Shown one piece after another: positions 45,208-54,348 of a DNA stretch of 64,000 nucleotides (positions are counted from its first letter, which is position 1; each line of letters opens with the position of its first letter). The notes under the pieces were generated by a model. That model did no database searches and was not told the DNA's origin. It was given only the letters and a program-made list of their open reading frames with translations. The stretch comes from Streptomyces sp. CNQ-509 (lineage in GTDB: Bacteria > Actinomycetota > Actinomycetes > Streptomycetales > Streptomycetaceae): assembly GCF_001011035.1 (NCBI RefSeq), contig NZ_CP011492.1:6193447-6257446 (forward strand), written 5' to 3'. The translations under genes and the position numbers were made by a program.

Positions 45208-46872
45208 ATGGGCGCCCCATCGACCGCACGCCGCGGCGAGCCCCGCGGCTCCGGCCGGCGGCTCGGCTGGCCGCGCCGCGTCTCCTCGCAGATCCTGCTC
45301 ATGCAGCTCGCCCTGGCCACGGGGGTGACGATCCTCGCCGCGGCGCTGTTCCTCGCGCCGTACAGCGACGAGCTGGACCGGCAGGTGATGCGCCGCGCCA
45401 TGGCCATCGCGCAGAGCACCGCCGTCGACCCCGGCCTCGCCGAGGCCCTGCTCACCACCCCCGCGGACCCGGACGGCCCCGTGCAGCGCCGCGCCGAGCG
45501 GATCCGCAGGGCCACCGGCGCCGAGTACGTCGTCGTGCTGGACACCCGCGGCGTGCGCTGGTCGCACACCCTGCCCGAGCGCGTCGGCCACCGCGTCTCC
45601 ACCGACCCCTCCGCCGCGCTCGCCGGTGAGGAGTGGATGGGCATCGACACCGGCACCATGGGGCGCACCGCCCGCGGCAAGGTGCCGCTCTATGACCGCG
45701 AGGGGCGGATCGTCGGGGCGGTCTCGGTCGGCATCCCGTACGAGGGCGTCCGCGACCGGGTGATCGCGGCGGTGCCCGGCGTGCTGGCGTACGCGGGGGG
45801 CGCGCTGGCCGTCGGCGCGCTGGTCGCCTTCGCGCACTCCCGCCGGCTCCAGCGCCGCACCCGCGACCTCGCGTTCTCCGACATAGCCGCGCTCCTCGAC
45901 GAGCGCGAGGCGATGCTCCACGGCATCCGCGAGGGCGTCGTCGCGCTCGACGGCGCCGGCCGGCTGCGGCTGGTCAACGACGAGGCCGCCCGGCTCCTCG
46001 GCATCGACCCCGAGCACACCGGCCGGCCCCTCGACGACGTGCTGCGCCCGGGCCGTACCGCCGACGTGCTCGCCGGCCGGGTCGCCGGTTCCGACCTGCT
46101 GACGGTGAGCGACGGCCGGGTGCTCGTCGCCAACCGCATGCCCACCGCCGACGGCGGCGCCGTCGCCACCCTGCGCGACCGCACGGAACTGGAGCAACTC
46201 GGCCGCGAACTCGACTCCACTCGCGGCCTCATCGACGCCCTGCGCGCCCAGGACCACGAGCACGCCAACCACCTGCACACCCTCCTCGGGCTGCTGGAAC
46301 TGGGCATGACCGAGGAGGCCACCGAGTACATCGCCGAGGCCGCCGGCGGCCGCCGCGCCACCGCCGAGCAGGTCACCGGCCGGATCCGCGACCCGCTGCT
46401 GGCCGCGCTGCTCGTCGGCAAGGCGACCGTCGCCGCGGAGCGGGGCGTGCCGCTGGTGCTGACGGGGGAACTGCCGGACCGGGCCGTGGACCCGCGCGGT
46501 CTGGTCACGATCGTCGGCAACCTGGTCGACAACGCCCTGGACGCGGCGGTGGGTTCACCGGTCCCGCTGGTCGAGGTCGACCTGCGGGCGGACGGCGAGA
46601 CGGTACGGCTGCGGGTCGCCGACTCCGGGCCCGGGATACCGGCGGAGCGGCGCGAGCTGGTCTTCGCCGACGGCTGGACGACGAAGGAGCCGCCCGCGCA
46701 CGGCAAGCGGGGCCTCGGGCTCGCGCTGGTGCGGCGGCTCGCGGAGCGGCACGGCGGGCACGCGGAGGTCGGCGAGCGGCCGGGCGGGGGCGCGGAGTTC
46801 ACCGTCGTGCTCCCCGAGGCGCTGGCGCCGGCGCCCGGGCGCGTTCCCGGCAGCCGGCTGCCGGTCCCGTAG
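45208..46872 (+). CDS. Sensor histidine kinase, CitA/DcuS type
   Basis: A 554-residue membrane sensor. TM1 (27-50) and TM2 (187-209) enclose an extracellular PDC/PAS sensor of about 135 residues (ATGAEYVVVLDTRGVRWSHTLPERVGHRVSTDP...GRTARGKVPLYDREGRIVGAVSVGIP). A cytosolic PAS (about 235-325) follows. The H-box is LRAQDHEHANHLHTLLGLLELG, with His350 the phosphoacceptor. The ATPase has GNLVDNALDA (N), DSGPGIP (G1) and GKRGLGLALVRRL (G2). The family senses C4-dicarboxylates or citrate. Its cognate CitB/DcuR regulator is not next to it. A cation symporter is encoded convergently 15 bp away. Confidence 0.94.
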   Translation: MGAPSTARRGEPRGSGRRLGWPRRVSSQILLMQLALATGVTILAAALFLAPYSDELDRQVMRRAMAIAQSTAVDPGLAEALLTTPADPDGPVQRRAERIRRATGAEYVVVLDTRGVRWSHTLPERVGHRVSTDPSAALAGEEWMGIDTGTMGRTARGKVPLYDREGRIVGAVSVGIPYEGVRDRVIAAVPGVLAYAGGALAVGALVAFAHSRRLQRRTRDLAFSDIAALLDEREAMLHGIREGVVALDGAGRLRLVNDEAARLLGIDPEHTGRPLDDVLRPGRTADVLAGRVAGSDLLTVSDGRVLVANRMPTADGGAVATLRDRTELEQLGRELDSTRGLIDALRAQDHEHANHLHTLLGLLELGMTEEATEYIAEAAGGRRATAEQVTGRIRDPLLAALLVGKATVAAERGVPLVLTGELPDRAVDPRGLVTIVGNLVDNALDAAVGSPVPLVEVDLRADGETVRLRVADSGPGIPAERRELVFADGWTTKEPPAHGKRGLGLALVRRLAERHGGHAEVGERPGGGAEFTVVLPEALAPAPGRVPGSRLPVP

Positions 46873-46887
46873 CCCGGGGATCCGCCG

Positions 46888-48525
46888 CTACGCGGCCCCC
46901 GCCCCGGTGAGCGCCCGGACCTCCGTCTTCGCGTGCCGTACGGGATCGGCGGGCTCCGCGGACGTGACCGTGCCCAGCCAGCCCGCGAAGAAGCCCAGCG
47001 GCACGGAGACCAGACCCGGGTTCTGCAGCGGGAAGACGTGGAAGTCCACGCCCGGGAAGAGGGTGTCAGGACTGCCCGAGACCACCGGCGAGAAGACCAC
47101 GAGCAGCACCGCCGGGCCGAGCCCGCCGTACACCGCCCACAGCGCGCCGCGCGCGGTGAACCGGCGCCAGAAGAGCGCGTAGAGCAGCACCGGCAGGTTC
47201 GCCGAGGCGGCCACCGCGAACGCGAGTCCCACCAGGAACGCCACGTTGAGGTCCCGGGCCAGCAGCCCGAGGCCGATGGCGAGCGCCCCGACGACCGCCG
47301 CCGCCACCCGTGCCGCGGCCACCTCGCCGGCGCCGGCGGACGCGCCGTCCGCGCCCTCCGGCGTACGGCCCGCGCGGCGCCGCGCGCGGGAGCGGCGCAC
47401 CGTCGCGTACAGGTCGTGCGCCACCGACGCCGACGACGCCAGCGTGATCCCCGCGACCACCGCCAGGATCGTCGCGAACGCCACCGCCGCCACCACCGCG
47501 AAGAGAACGGTGCCGCCGGTGGACGCCGCGCCGCCGCCGAGGTCGAGCGCCAGCAGCGGCACCGCCGTGTTGCCCGACGGGTCGTCCGCGCGCACCGTGT
47601 CGCCGCCCACCAGCGCGGCGGCGCCGAAGCCGAGCACGATCGTCATCAGGTAGAAGCCACCGATCAGCCCGATCGACCAGACGACCGAGCGGCGCGCGGA
47701 GGTGGCCGTCGGCACGGTGGAGAAGCGGGCCAGGATGTGCGGCAGCCCCGCGGTGCCGAGGACCAGCGCGAGGCCGAGGCTGAGGAAGTCCAGCCGGTCG
47801 GCGAGCCCGCCGCCGTACGCCAGCCCCGGGGCGAGGAAGTCGGAGCCGTGGCCGCTGCGCCCGGCCGCGGCCTCCAGCAGCGCACCGGGGTCGCCGTGGA
47901 AGCGCAGCAGCACCAGCACGGTGAGGGTGAGCGCCCCCGCCAGCAGCAGCACGGCCTTGACGATCTGGATCCAGGTCGTCGCGCGCATCCCGCCGAGCAC
48001 GACGTACGTGACCATCAGCGCGCCGACGCCTGCCACCGCCGCGGTGCGCGCGCCGGCGCCGGTGTGGTCGCCCGCCAGCAGCGCCACCAGGCTGCCCGCG
48101 CCGACCATCTGCGCGACGAGGTAGAGCACCGAGACCGTGACCGACGAGATGCCCACGGCGAACCGCACCCGCGGCCGGCGCAGCCGGGAGGCGACGACGT
48201 CGGCGAGGGTGAACCGGCCGCAGTTGCGGACGAGTTCCGCGACGAGCAGCAGTACGACGAGCCAGGCGACGAGGAAGCCGACGGAGTACAGCACGCCGTC
48301 GTAGCCGTAGAGCGCGATGAGGCCGGAGATGCCGAGGAAGGAGGCGGCGGACATGTAGTCCCCGGAGATGGCGAAACCGTTCTCCATGGGGGTGAAGAGC
48401 CGGCCGCCGGCGTAGAACTCCTCCGGTGAGCTGTGCCGCCGGCCCGCCCACAGCGCGAGGGCCAGCGTCAGCGCCACGAACGCGCAGAACAGCAGCAGCG
48501 CGAGCTTCTGGTGCTCCCCGGTCAC
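46888..48525 (-). CDS. Sodium:solute symporter, ActP-like
   Basis: A 545-residue SSS-family transporter with about 13 helices. Signatures are GGRLFTPMENGFAISGDYMSAASFLGISGLIALYGYDG, typical of acetate/pyruvate carriers, and GGMRATTWIQIVKAVLLLAGALTL. GTAGLPHILARFSTVPTATSARRSVVWSIGLIGGFY also fits. The GTG start overlaps the stop of the preceding DUF485 gene by 4 bp (GTGA), so the two are coupled. DUF485 plus ActP is the conserved pair for acetate or related short-chain acid uptake. A CitA-type sensor kinase is convergent next door and may sense the same class of substrates. Confidence 0.93.
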   Translation of the reverse strand: MTGEHQKLALLLFCAFVALTLALALWAGRRHSSPEEFYAGGRLFTPMENGFAISGDYMSAASFLGISGLIALYGYDGVLYSVGFLVAWLVVLLLVAELVRNCGRFTLADVVASRLRRPRVRFAVGISSVTVSVLYLVAQMVGAGSLVALLAGDHTGAGARTAAVAGVGALMVTYVVLGGMRATTWIQIVKAVLLLAGALTLTVLVLLRFHGDPGALLEAAAGRSGHGSDFLAPGLAYGGGLADRLDFLSLGLALVLGTAGLPHILARFSTVPTATSARRSVVWSIGLIGGFYLMTIVLGFGAAALVGGDTVRADDPSGNTAVPLLALDLGGGAASTGGTVLFAVVAAVAFATILAVVAGITLASSASVAHDLYATVRRSRARRRAGRTPEGADGASAGAGEVAAARVAAAVVGALAIGLGLLARDLNVAFLVGLAFAVAASANLPVLLYALFWRRFTARGALWAVYGGLGPAVLLVVFSPVVSGSPDTLFPGVDFHVFPLQNPGLVSVPLGFFAGWLGTVTSAEPADPVRHAKTEVRALTGAGAA

Positions 48526-49196
48526 CGGCCCGGCTCCTGCTCCGGATGCGCGGGGGCGGGGCCCGGGCCGCCCTCCGGGCGGCGGGTCCGCATGGCGATG
48601 TCCCAGCGCAGGTCGAGCGCCGCGGGGTCGCGGCGCAGCCGGGCGTGCCGGGCGTACGCCCAGGTGAGCAGGAACGTCGTCGCGAACTGGCCGAGTCCGG
48701 CGAGCAGCGCGACGTTCAGCGGTCCCGCGACCCGGCGGCCCATCAGCTCGGGGACGGCAGTGGCGGCGACGACGTACGACAGATACCAGACGAGGAACGC
48801 GAGCGCGGCCGGCACGACGAAGCGTCGGTAACGGCTGCGTACGCGCTGGAACTCGGGGGTGGCGTGGACGGCGAGGTACACGGCGTCGTCCGCTTCGCCG
48901 TCGCCGCCCCGCGCGCCGGAGCCGGCGCCCACCGCGGCCCGGGGAGGCGGCGGGACGGGGGCGGGCTCCGGTTCCCAGCCGTCCCAGCCCCAGCCGGGAG
49001 CCGGGGACGCGGGCACGTAGAGCTGCTCCCGCCGGTCGGTCGGCGCGGTCCTGACGGGCCACGGCGACGCGTCCGGCCAGGGCTGCGCCTCGGGCCAGGG
49101 CTGCACGTCCGGCCGGTCGGACCAGTCCGGCCGGTCGGACCACGGATCGTGGGGCGGGGCTGGCGGGGCCCCCTCGGGCCCCTGGGGGTTGTTCAC
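48522..49196 (-). CDS. DUF485 membrane protein paired with the symporter
   Basis: A 224-residue protein. The first 95 residues or so are Pro/Trp/Asp-rich and probably disordered, with repeated PW and RPDWSDRPD-type elements. The DUF485 domain follows (about 105-190: FQRVRSRYRRFVVPAALAFLVWYLSYVVAATAVPELMGRRVAGPLNVALLAGLGQFATTFLLTWAYARHA), with two membrane helices. DUF485 proteins accompany ActP symporters; the usual length is near 100 residues, so the N-terminal extension is unusual. The start is preceded by GGAG about 7 nt upstream on the minus strand. Confidence 0.88.
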   Translation of the reverse strand: MNNPQGPEGAPPAPPHDPWSDRPDWSDRPDVQPWPEAQPWPDASPWPVRTAPTDRREQLYVPASPAPGWGWDGWEPEPAPVPPPPRAAVGAGSGARGGDGEADDAVYLAVHATPEFQRVRSRYRRFVVPAALAFLVWYLSYVVAATAVPELMGRRVAGPLNVALLAGLGQFATTFLLTWAYARHARLRRDPAALDLRWDIAMRTRRPEGGPGPAPAHPEQEPGR

Positions 49197-49289
49197 CGGA
49201 GTGCTCTCCTCGCTCGGCGGGGTTGCCGACTGCCCAGAATGGGCAACGCGGGAAGATCACAGACGGGGCATTCCCGGCCTTTCACACCT

Positions 49290-50243
49290 TCAGGCGATAG
49301 CCCTGGCGATTTCTTCCTCCTGGGCGTTTCCTCCTGTACACACGACCGCGACGCGCTGCCCGGCGAAGGCGTCCGGGTGCGTGTGCAGCGCCGCGAGCGC
49401 CGCGGCGCCCGCGCCCTCCGCCAGCGTGTGCGCGTCGCGCATCAGGCTGCGCTGGGCGAGGGCGATCGCGTCGTCGTCCACGAGGAGGAAGTCCGCGAGC
49501 CCGGTGCGCATCAGCGCCTGCGGCAGGGCGAAGCCGGTGCCGGTGGCCAGCCCCTCGACCCGGGTGCGGTTGGGGCGTTCGGCCAGGCGGCCGGCGCGCC
49601 AGGACTCGTACGCCGCCGGGGAGGCCGCCGACTGCACCGCCACCACCCGGCAGTCAGGCGCGACGGCCGCGGCCGTCAGGCACGCGGCGGCGGCGCCGCT
49701 GCCGCCGCCGACCGGGACGATCACCGTGTCCAGGTCCGGCGCCTGCTCGAACAGCTCCAGGTACGCGGTGGCCACGCCGGCGACGATCTCCGGCTCGTCC
49801 GCGGCGCTGACCAGCCGGGCGCCCCGCTCGGCGGCCACCTGCGCGGCGTACGGGCGGGCCTCGTCGAACGTGGCGCCGTGCTGGATCAGCTCCGCGCCGA
49901 GGGCGGTGACGGCGCGTACCTTGCCGGGGTTGGCGCGCTCCGGCATCACGATCGCGCACGGCGCGCCGTGCCGGGCGGCGGCGTAGGCGAGCGACTGGGC
50001 GTGGTTGCCGGTGGAGTAGCCGACGATGCCGCGGGCGCGCTCCTCGGCGGTCATCGAGGCGAGCAGGGCGAGGCCGCCGCGTACCTTGAACGCGCCCGTC
50101 GGCTGGGTGTTCTCGTGCTTGACGAAGAGGGCCGCGGCCGGCCCGCGGTCCAGCGTCGCGTACGACCACAGCGGGGTGGGCGGCAGCACGTCGCGGACCA
50201 GCCGGCGGGCGAGCAGGGCGTCGGTGACGGTCGGAGTCCTCAT
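49290..50243 (-). CDS. PLP-dependent threonine/serine dehydratase
   Basis: This enzyme deaminates threonine or serine to an oxo acid plus ammonia. The 317-residue fold-type II protein has the PLP lysine at Lys53 (PTGAFKVRGG), the substrate loop STGNHAQS and the phosphate-binding GGGSGAAAA, ending with VVCTGGN. There is no C-terminal ACT domain, so feedback-insensitive catabolic or racemase-like members are the nearest group. The ATG at 50243 gives the expected N-terminus; upstream frame is Arg/Pro-rich. It lies 93 bp upstream of the DUF485-symporter pair on the same strand. Serine racemase activity is an alternative. Confidence 0.9.
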   Translation of the reverse strand: MRTPTVTDALLARRLVRDVLPPTPLWSYATLDRGPAAALFVKHENTQPTGAFKVRGGLALLASMTAEERARGIVGYSTGNHAQSLAYAAARHGAPCAIVMPERANPGKVRAVTALGAELIQHGATFDEARPYAAQVAAERGARLVSAADEPEIVAGVATAYLELFEQAPDLDTVIVPVGGGSGAAAACLTAAAVAPDCRVVAVQSAASPAAYESWRAGRLAERPNRTRVEGLATGTGFALPQALMRTGLADFLLVDDDAIALAQRSLMRDAHTLAEGAGAAALAALHTHPDAFAGQRVAVVCTGGNAQEEEIARAIA

Positions 50244-50361
50244 GGCCCCACGCTGGCAGCCGCGGGACGCCGGGTCCAGCACGGGTTCCCGACAGGACCG
50301 CGGCAGAACGCAGGGGACCACCCAGGACAGCGCCCGCGGCCGCCCGCCGCCGGCCCGCGGA

Positions 50362-52815
50362 CTACACCGGGCCCGCCACCGCCGTCACCTGCTTCGCCAG
50401 CGGCGTCCCCGAGCCGTCCCGGCGCGGGTCGGGCTCCGGCAGCTCCACCGGGCCGCCCGTACGCCCCGCCGCGCGTGCCGGCACCGGCCCCGCCCAGGCG
50501 AACGTCAGGCAGTCCTCGCCCTTCAGGAACCGCTGGCAGCGCACGCCGCCGGTCGCACGCCCCTTCCGCGGGAACTGGTCGAACGGCGTCAGCTTCGCCG
50601 TCTGCACCCACGCGCCGTCCAGCGCCCCCGTGGAGCCCGCGACCGTCAGCACCGCAGCGTCCGCCGCCGGGTCGACCACGTGGAACGCGACGACCTTGGC
50701 GCCGTCGGCCAGCTTCACCCCCGCCATGCCGCCCGCCGGCCGGCCCTGCGGCCGCACCTGCCCCGCGGGATAGCGCAGCAACTGCGCGTCGCTGGTGACG
50801 AACACGAGGTCCTCCTCGCCCGTGCGCAGCTCCGCCGCGCCGACGATCCGGTCGCCGTCCTTGAGCGTGACGACTTCCAACTCCTCCTTGTTCGCCGGGT
50901 AGTCCGGCACCACCCGCTTCACCACGCCCTGCTCCGTACCCAGCGCCAGGCCGGGCGAGGACTCGTCGAGCGTGGTGAGGCAGACGACCTTCTCGCCGTC
51001 CGCCAGCGTGAGGAACTCCGAGACCGCCGCTCCGCCGGCCAGGCTGGGCCGGGCCGCGGTCTCCGGCAGCACCGGCAGGTCGATCACCGACACCCGCAGC
51101 AGCCGCCCCTCCGAAGTGACCGCCCCGATGTGCGCCCGCGACGTCGTCGGCACGGCGGAGACGATCACGTCGTGCTTGACGCGCTTCGCCGGCGCCGGCT
51201 CGCCGAAGGGATCGCCGTTGGCGGTACGGGCCAGCAGCCCCGTCGACGACATCAGCACCCGGCACGGGTCGTCGGACATCTCCAGCGGCACCGCCGCGGC
51301 CGGCTCCCCGCCGGCCTCCAGCAGCACCGTGCGGCGCTCGCTGCCGTACTTCTTCGCCACCGAGGACAGCTCCCCGGACACCAGCTTGCGCAGCTCCGCG
51401 TCCGACTCCAGGATCCGCGTCAGCTCCTCGATCTCCGCCGTCAGCCGGTCCCGCTCGGCCTCCAGTTCCAGCCGGTCGAACTTCGTCAGCCGGCGCAGCG
51501 GGGTGTCCAGGATGTACTGCGTCTGGATCTCGGAGAGCGAGAAGTGGCGGATCAGCCGCTCCTTGGCCTGCGCGGCGTTCTCGCTGGCCCGGATGATGCG
51601 GATGACCTCGTCGATGTCGAGCAGCGCGACGAGCAGGCCCTCCACCAGGTGCAGCCGGTCGCGCCGCTTGGTGCGCCGGAACTCGCTGCGCCGCCGCACC
51701 ACCGTGAAGCGGTGGTCGAGGAAGACCTCCAGCAGCTCCTTCAGGCCCAGGGTGAGCGGCTGGCCGTCGACGAGCGCCACGTTGTTGATGCCGAAGGTCT
51801 CCTCCATCGGCGTCAGCTTGTACAACTGCTCCAGCACGGCCTCGGGGTGGAAGCCGTTCTTGATCTCGAAGACCAGCCGCAGCCCGTGCTCGCGGTCCGT
51901 GAGGTCCTTCAGGTCGGCGATGCCCTGCAGCCGCTTCGCCCCGATGAGGTCCTTGACCTTGGCGCGGATCTTCTCCGGGCCGACGGTGAAGGGCAACTCG
52001 GTGACGACGATGCCCTTGCGGCGCGCGGAGACCTGCTCGACCGTCGCGGTGGCGCGGATCTTGAAGCTGCCGCGGCCCGTCTCGTACGCGTCCCGGATGC
52101 CGTCGAGGCCGACGACCCGGCCGCCGGTGGGCAGATCGGGCCCCGGCACGTACCGCATCAGGGTCTCCAGGTCGGCGCCCGGGTGCCGGATGAGGTGCCG
52201 CGCGGCGGCGATGACCTCGCCCAGGTTGTGCGGCGGCATGTTGGTCGCCATCCCGACCGCGATCCCCGAGGCGCCGTTCACCAGCAGGTTCGGGAACGCC
52301 GACGGCAGGGCGACGGGCTCCTGCTCGCTGCCGTCGTAGTTGGGGGCGAAGTCGACGGTGTCCTCGTCGATCGACTCGACCATGAGCGTCGCGGCGGGCG
52401 CGGGGCGGCACTCGGTGTAGCGCATCGCCGCGGGCGGATCGTCGTTGCCGAGGGAGCCGAAGTTGCCGTGGCCGTCGACGAGCGGCAGCCGCATCGAGAA
52501 CGGCTGCGCCATGCGCACCAGCGCGTCGTAGATGGCGGAGTCGCCGTGCGGGTGCAGCCGGCCCATCACCTCGCCGACGACGCGCGCGCACTTCACGTAC
52601 GACCGCTCGGGGCGCAGGCCCATCTCGTTCATCTGGTGCAGGATGCGGCGGTGTACGGGCTTCAGGCCGTCGCGGGCGTCGGGGAGCGCGCGGGAGTAGA
52701 TGACCGAGTACGCGTACTCGAGGAAGGAGCCCTGCATCTCGTCCACGACGTCGACGTCGAGGATCCGCTCTTCGAACTCCTCTGGCGGCGGGGCACTGCT
52801 TCTGCGGCGGGCCAT
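50362..52815 (-). CDS. parC: DNA topoisomerase IV subunit A (second GyrA-type subunit)
   Basis: The cleavage and rejoining subunit pairing with ParE. The 817-residue protein has a winged helix with LKPVHRRILHQM and active-site Tyr133 (AAMRYTE). The quinolone region HPHGDSAIYDALVRM has Ser93 and Asp97, the quinolone-sensitive-type residues. The coiled-coil DERLHLV-like tower is seen in RRDRLHLVEGLLVALLDIDEVIRIIRAS. The C-terminal beta-pinwheel carries degenerate blades and lacks a clear GyrA box, consistent with topoisomerase IV rather than gyrase. It is divergent from an M16 peptidase gene with a 20-bp palindrome between. Confidence 0.94.
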   Translation of the reverse strand: MARRRSSAPPPEEFEERILDVDVVDEMQGSFLEYAYSVIYSRALPDARDGLKPVHRRILHQMNEMGLRPERSYVKCARVVGEVMGRLHPHGDSAIYDALVRMAQPFSMRLPLVDGHGNFGSLGNDDPPAAMRYTECRPAPAATLMVESIDEDTVDFAPNYDGSEQEPVALPSAFPNLLVNGASGIAVGMATNMPPHNLGEVIAAARHLIRHPGADLETLMRYVPGPDLPTGGRVVGLDGIRDAYETGRGSFKIRATATVEQVSARRKGIVVTELPFTVGPEKIRAKVKDLIGAKRLQGIADLKDLTDREHGLRLVFEIKNGFHPEAVLEQLYKLTPMEETFGINNVALVDGQPLTLGLKELLEVFLDHRFTVVRRRSEFRRTKRRDRLHLVEGLLVALLDIDEVIRIIRASENAAQAKERLIRHFSLSEIQTQYILDTPLRRLTKFDRLELEAERDRLTAEIEELTRILESDAELRKLVSGELSSVAKKYGSERRTVLLEAGGEPAAAVPLEMSDDPCRVLMSSTGLLARTANGDPFGEPAPAKRVKHDVIVSAVPTTSRAHIGAVTSEGRLLRVSVIDLPVLPETAARPSLAGGAAVSEFLTLADGEKVVCLTTLDESSPGLALGTEQGVVKRVVPDYPANKEELEVVTLKDGDRIVGAAELRTGEEDLVFVTSDAQLLRYPAGQVRPQGRPAGGMAGVKLADGAKVVAFHVVDPAADAAVLTVAGSTGALDGAWVQTAKLTPFDQFPRKGRATGGVRCQRFLKGEDCLTFAWAGPVPARAAGRTGGPVELPEPDPRRDGSGTPLAKQVTAVAGPV

Positions 52816-52937
52816 CTCGGCTGCTGCTCCTCATCGGCTCGTTCACGGGCGGTCGGCGTGCGCCCCCATTGTGGACCCACGCGCCGACATCGCCGACCAC
52901 GACCCGGCGCACAGCCCCCGGCATACAGTGGGGGCGC

Positions 52938-52957
52938 GACACCGGACGTCCGGTGTC
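52938..52957. promoter_or_regulatory. Perfect 20-bp palindrome between parC and the M16 operon
   Basis: GACACCGGACGTCCGGTGTC is a perfect uninterrupted palindrome. A -10-like CATACAGT ends about 10 bp before it, so it would cover the +1 region of the plus-strand transcript. With no spacer it suits a dimeric repressor better than an RNA hairpin. Confidence 0.7.
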
Positions 52958-52986
52958 CCGCGTACAGCAGCGATCGAAGGGACTCC

Positions 52987-54348
52987 ATGCCCATGGGTCA
53001 GACGGCCACCCCGCAGGCCAACTCAGGCGGACTGACACTGGAAGAACACCGCTTGGACAACGGGCTGCGGGTCATCCTCTCCGAGGACCATCTCACGCCC
53101 GTCGCCTCGGTGTGCATCTGGTACGACGTGGGCTCGCGCCACGAGGTGGCCGGACGCACCGGCCTCGCCCACCTCTTCGAGCACCTGATGTTCCAGGGCT
53201 CGGCACAGGTCTCCGGCAACGGGCACTTCGAACTGGTGCAGGGGGCCGGCGGCTCGCTCAACGGCACCACCAGCTTCGAGCGCACCAACTACTTCGAGAC
53301 CATGCCGGCCCACCAGCTCGAACTGGCGCTGTGGCTGGAGGCCGACCGGATGGGCTCGCTGCTCGTCGCGCTCACCCAGGAGAGCCTGGACAACCAGCGC
53401 GACGTGGTGAAGAACGAGCGCCGGCAGCGGTACGACAACGTGCCCTACGGCACGGCGTTCGAGAAGCTCGCCGCGATGACGTACCCCGAAGGGCACCCCT
53501 ACCACCACACCCCGATCGGCTCCATGGCCGACCTGGACGCGACCTCGCTCGCGGACTGCCAGGAGTTCTTCCGCACGTACTACGCGCCGGGCAACGCGGT
53601 GCTCTCCGTCGTCGGCGACATCGACCCGGCGCAGACGCTGGCCTGGGTGGAGCAGTACTTCGGCTCCATCCCCGCGCACGACGGCAAGCAGCCCCCGCGC
53701 GACGGCTCGCTGCCCGACACCCTCGGCGGCGCGCAGCGCGTGCCGCTCGCGGAAGAGGTGCCGTCGCGGGCGCTGATGGCCTCGTACCGGCTGCCCGAGG
53801 ACGGCACGCGCGAGGCCGACGCCGCGGACCTGGCCCTGACCGTGCTCGGCGGCGGCGAGTCCTCCCGGCTCTACAACCGCCTGGTGCGCCGTGACCGGCT
53901 CGCCGTCGCGGCCGGGTTCGGGATGCTGCGGCTCGCCGGCGCGCCGTCGCTCGGCTGGCTGGACGTCAAGGCGTCCGGCGGCGTCGAGGTGCCCGCCATC
54001 GAGACCGCCGTCGACGAGGAGCTGGCGCGCTTCGCGGAACAGGGGCCGACGCCCGAGGAGATGGAGCGGGCGCAGGCGCAACTGGAGCGCGAGTGGCTGG
54101 ACCGGCTCGCGACCGTCGGCGGCCGGGCGGACGAGTTCTGCCGCTACGCCGTGCTCTTCGGCGACCCGAAGCTCGCGCTCGGCGCGGTCGAACGGATCCT
54201 CGGCGTGACCGCCGAGGAGGTGCAGGCCGTCGCCAAGGCGCGGCTCATCCCGGAGAACCGCGCGGCCCTCGTGTACGAGCCCACCGCCCCCGCCGCCGAC
54301 GAGAACGCCGGCGCCGCGGGCGCCGAGGAAGACGAGGTTCAGGCGTGA
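52987..54348 (+). CDS. M16 family zinc metallopeptidase, catalytic subunit
   Basis: A 453-residue pitrilysin/processing-peptidase-type protein. The inverted zinc motif HLFEH is at residues 62-66, and the third ligand Glu144 lies in VVKNERRQR, 78 residues later as expected. The C-terminal M16C domain is seen in LADCQEFFRTYYAPGNAVLSVVGDIDP and LGGGESSRLYNRLVRRDRLA. There is no signal peptide. GAAGGGA lies 4 nt before the ATG; a second ATG at 52993 is possible. The stop overlaps the start of the second M16 gene by 4 bp, so the two are made in stoichiometric amounts and probably form a heterodimer. Confidence 0.94.
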   Translation: MPMGQTATPQANSGGLTLEEHRLDNGLRVILSEDHLTPVASVCIWYDVGSRHEVAGRTGLAHLFEHLMFQGSAQVSGNGHFELVQGAGGSLNGTTSFERTNYFETMPAHQLELALWLEADRMGSLLVALTQESLDNQRDVVKNERRQRYDNVPYGTAFEKLAAMTYPEGHPYHHTPIGSMADLDATSLADCQEFFRTYYAPGNAVLSVVGDIDPAQTLAWVEQYFGSIPAHDGKQPPRDGSLPDTLGGAQRVPLAEEVPSRALMASYRLPEDGTREADAADLALTVLGGGESSRLYNRLVRRDRLAVAAGFGMLRLAGAPSLGWLDVKASGGVEVPAIETAVDEELARFAEQGPTPEEMERAQAQLEREWLDRLATVGGRADEFCRYAVLFGDPKLALGAVERILGVTAEEVQAVAKARLIPENRAALVYEPTAPAADENAGAAGAEEDEVQA

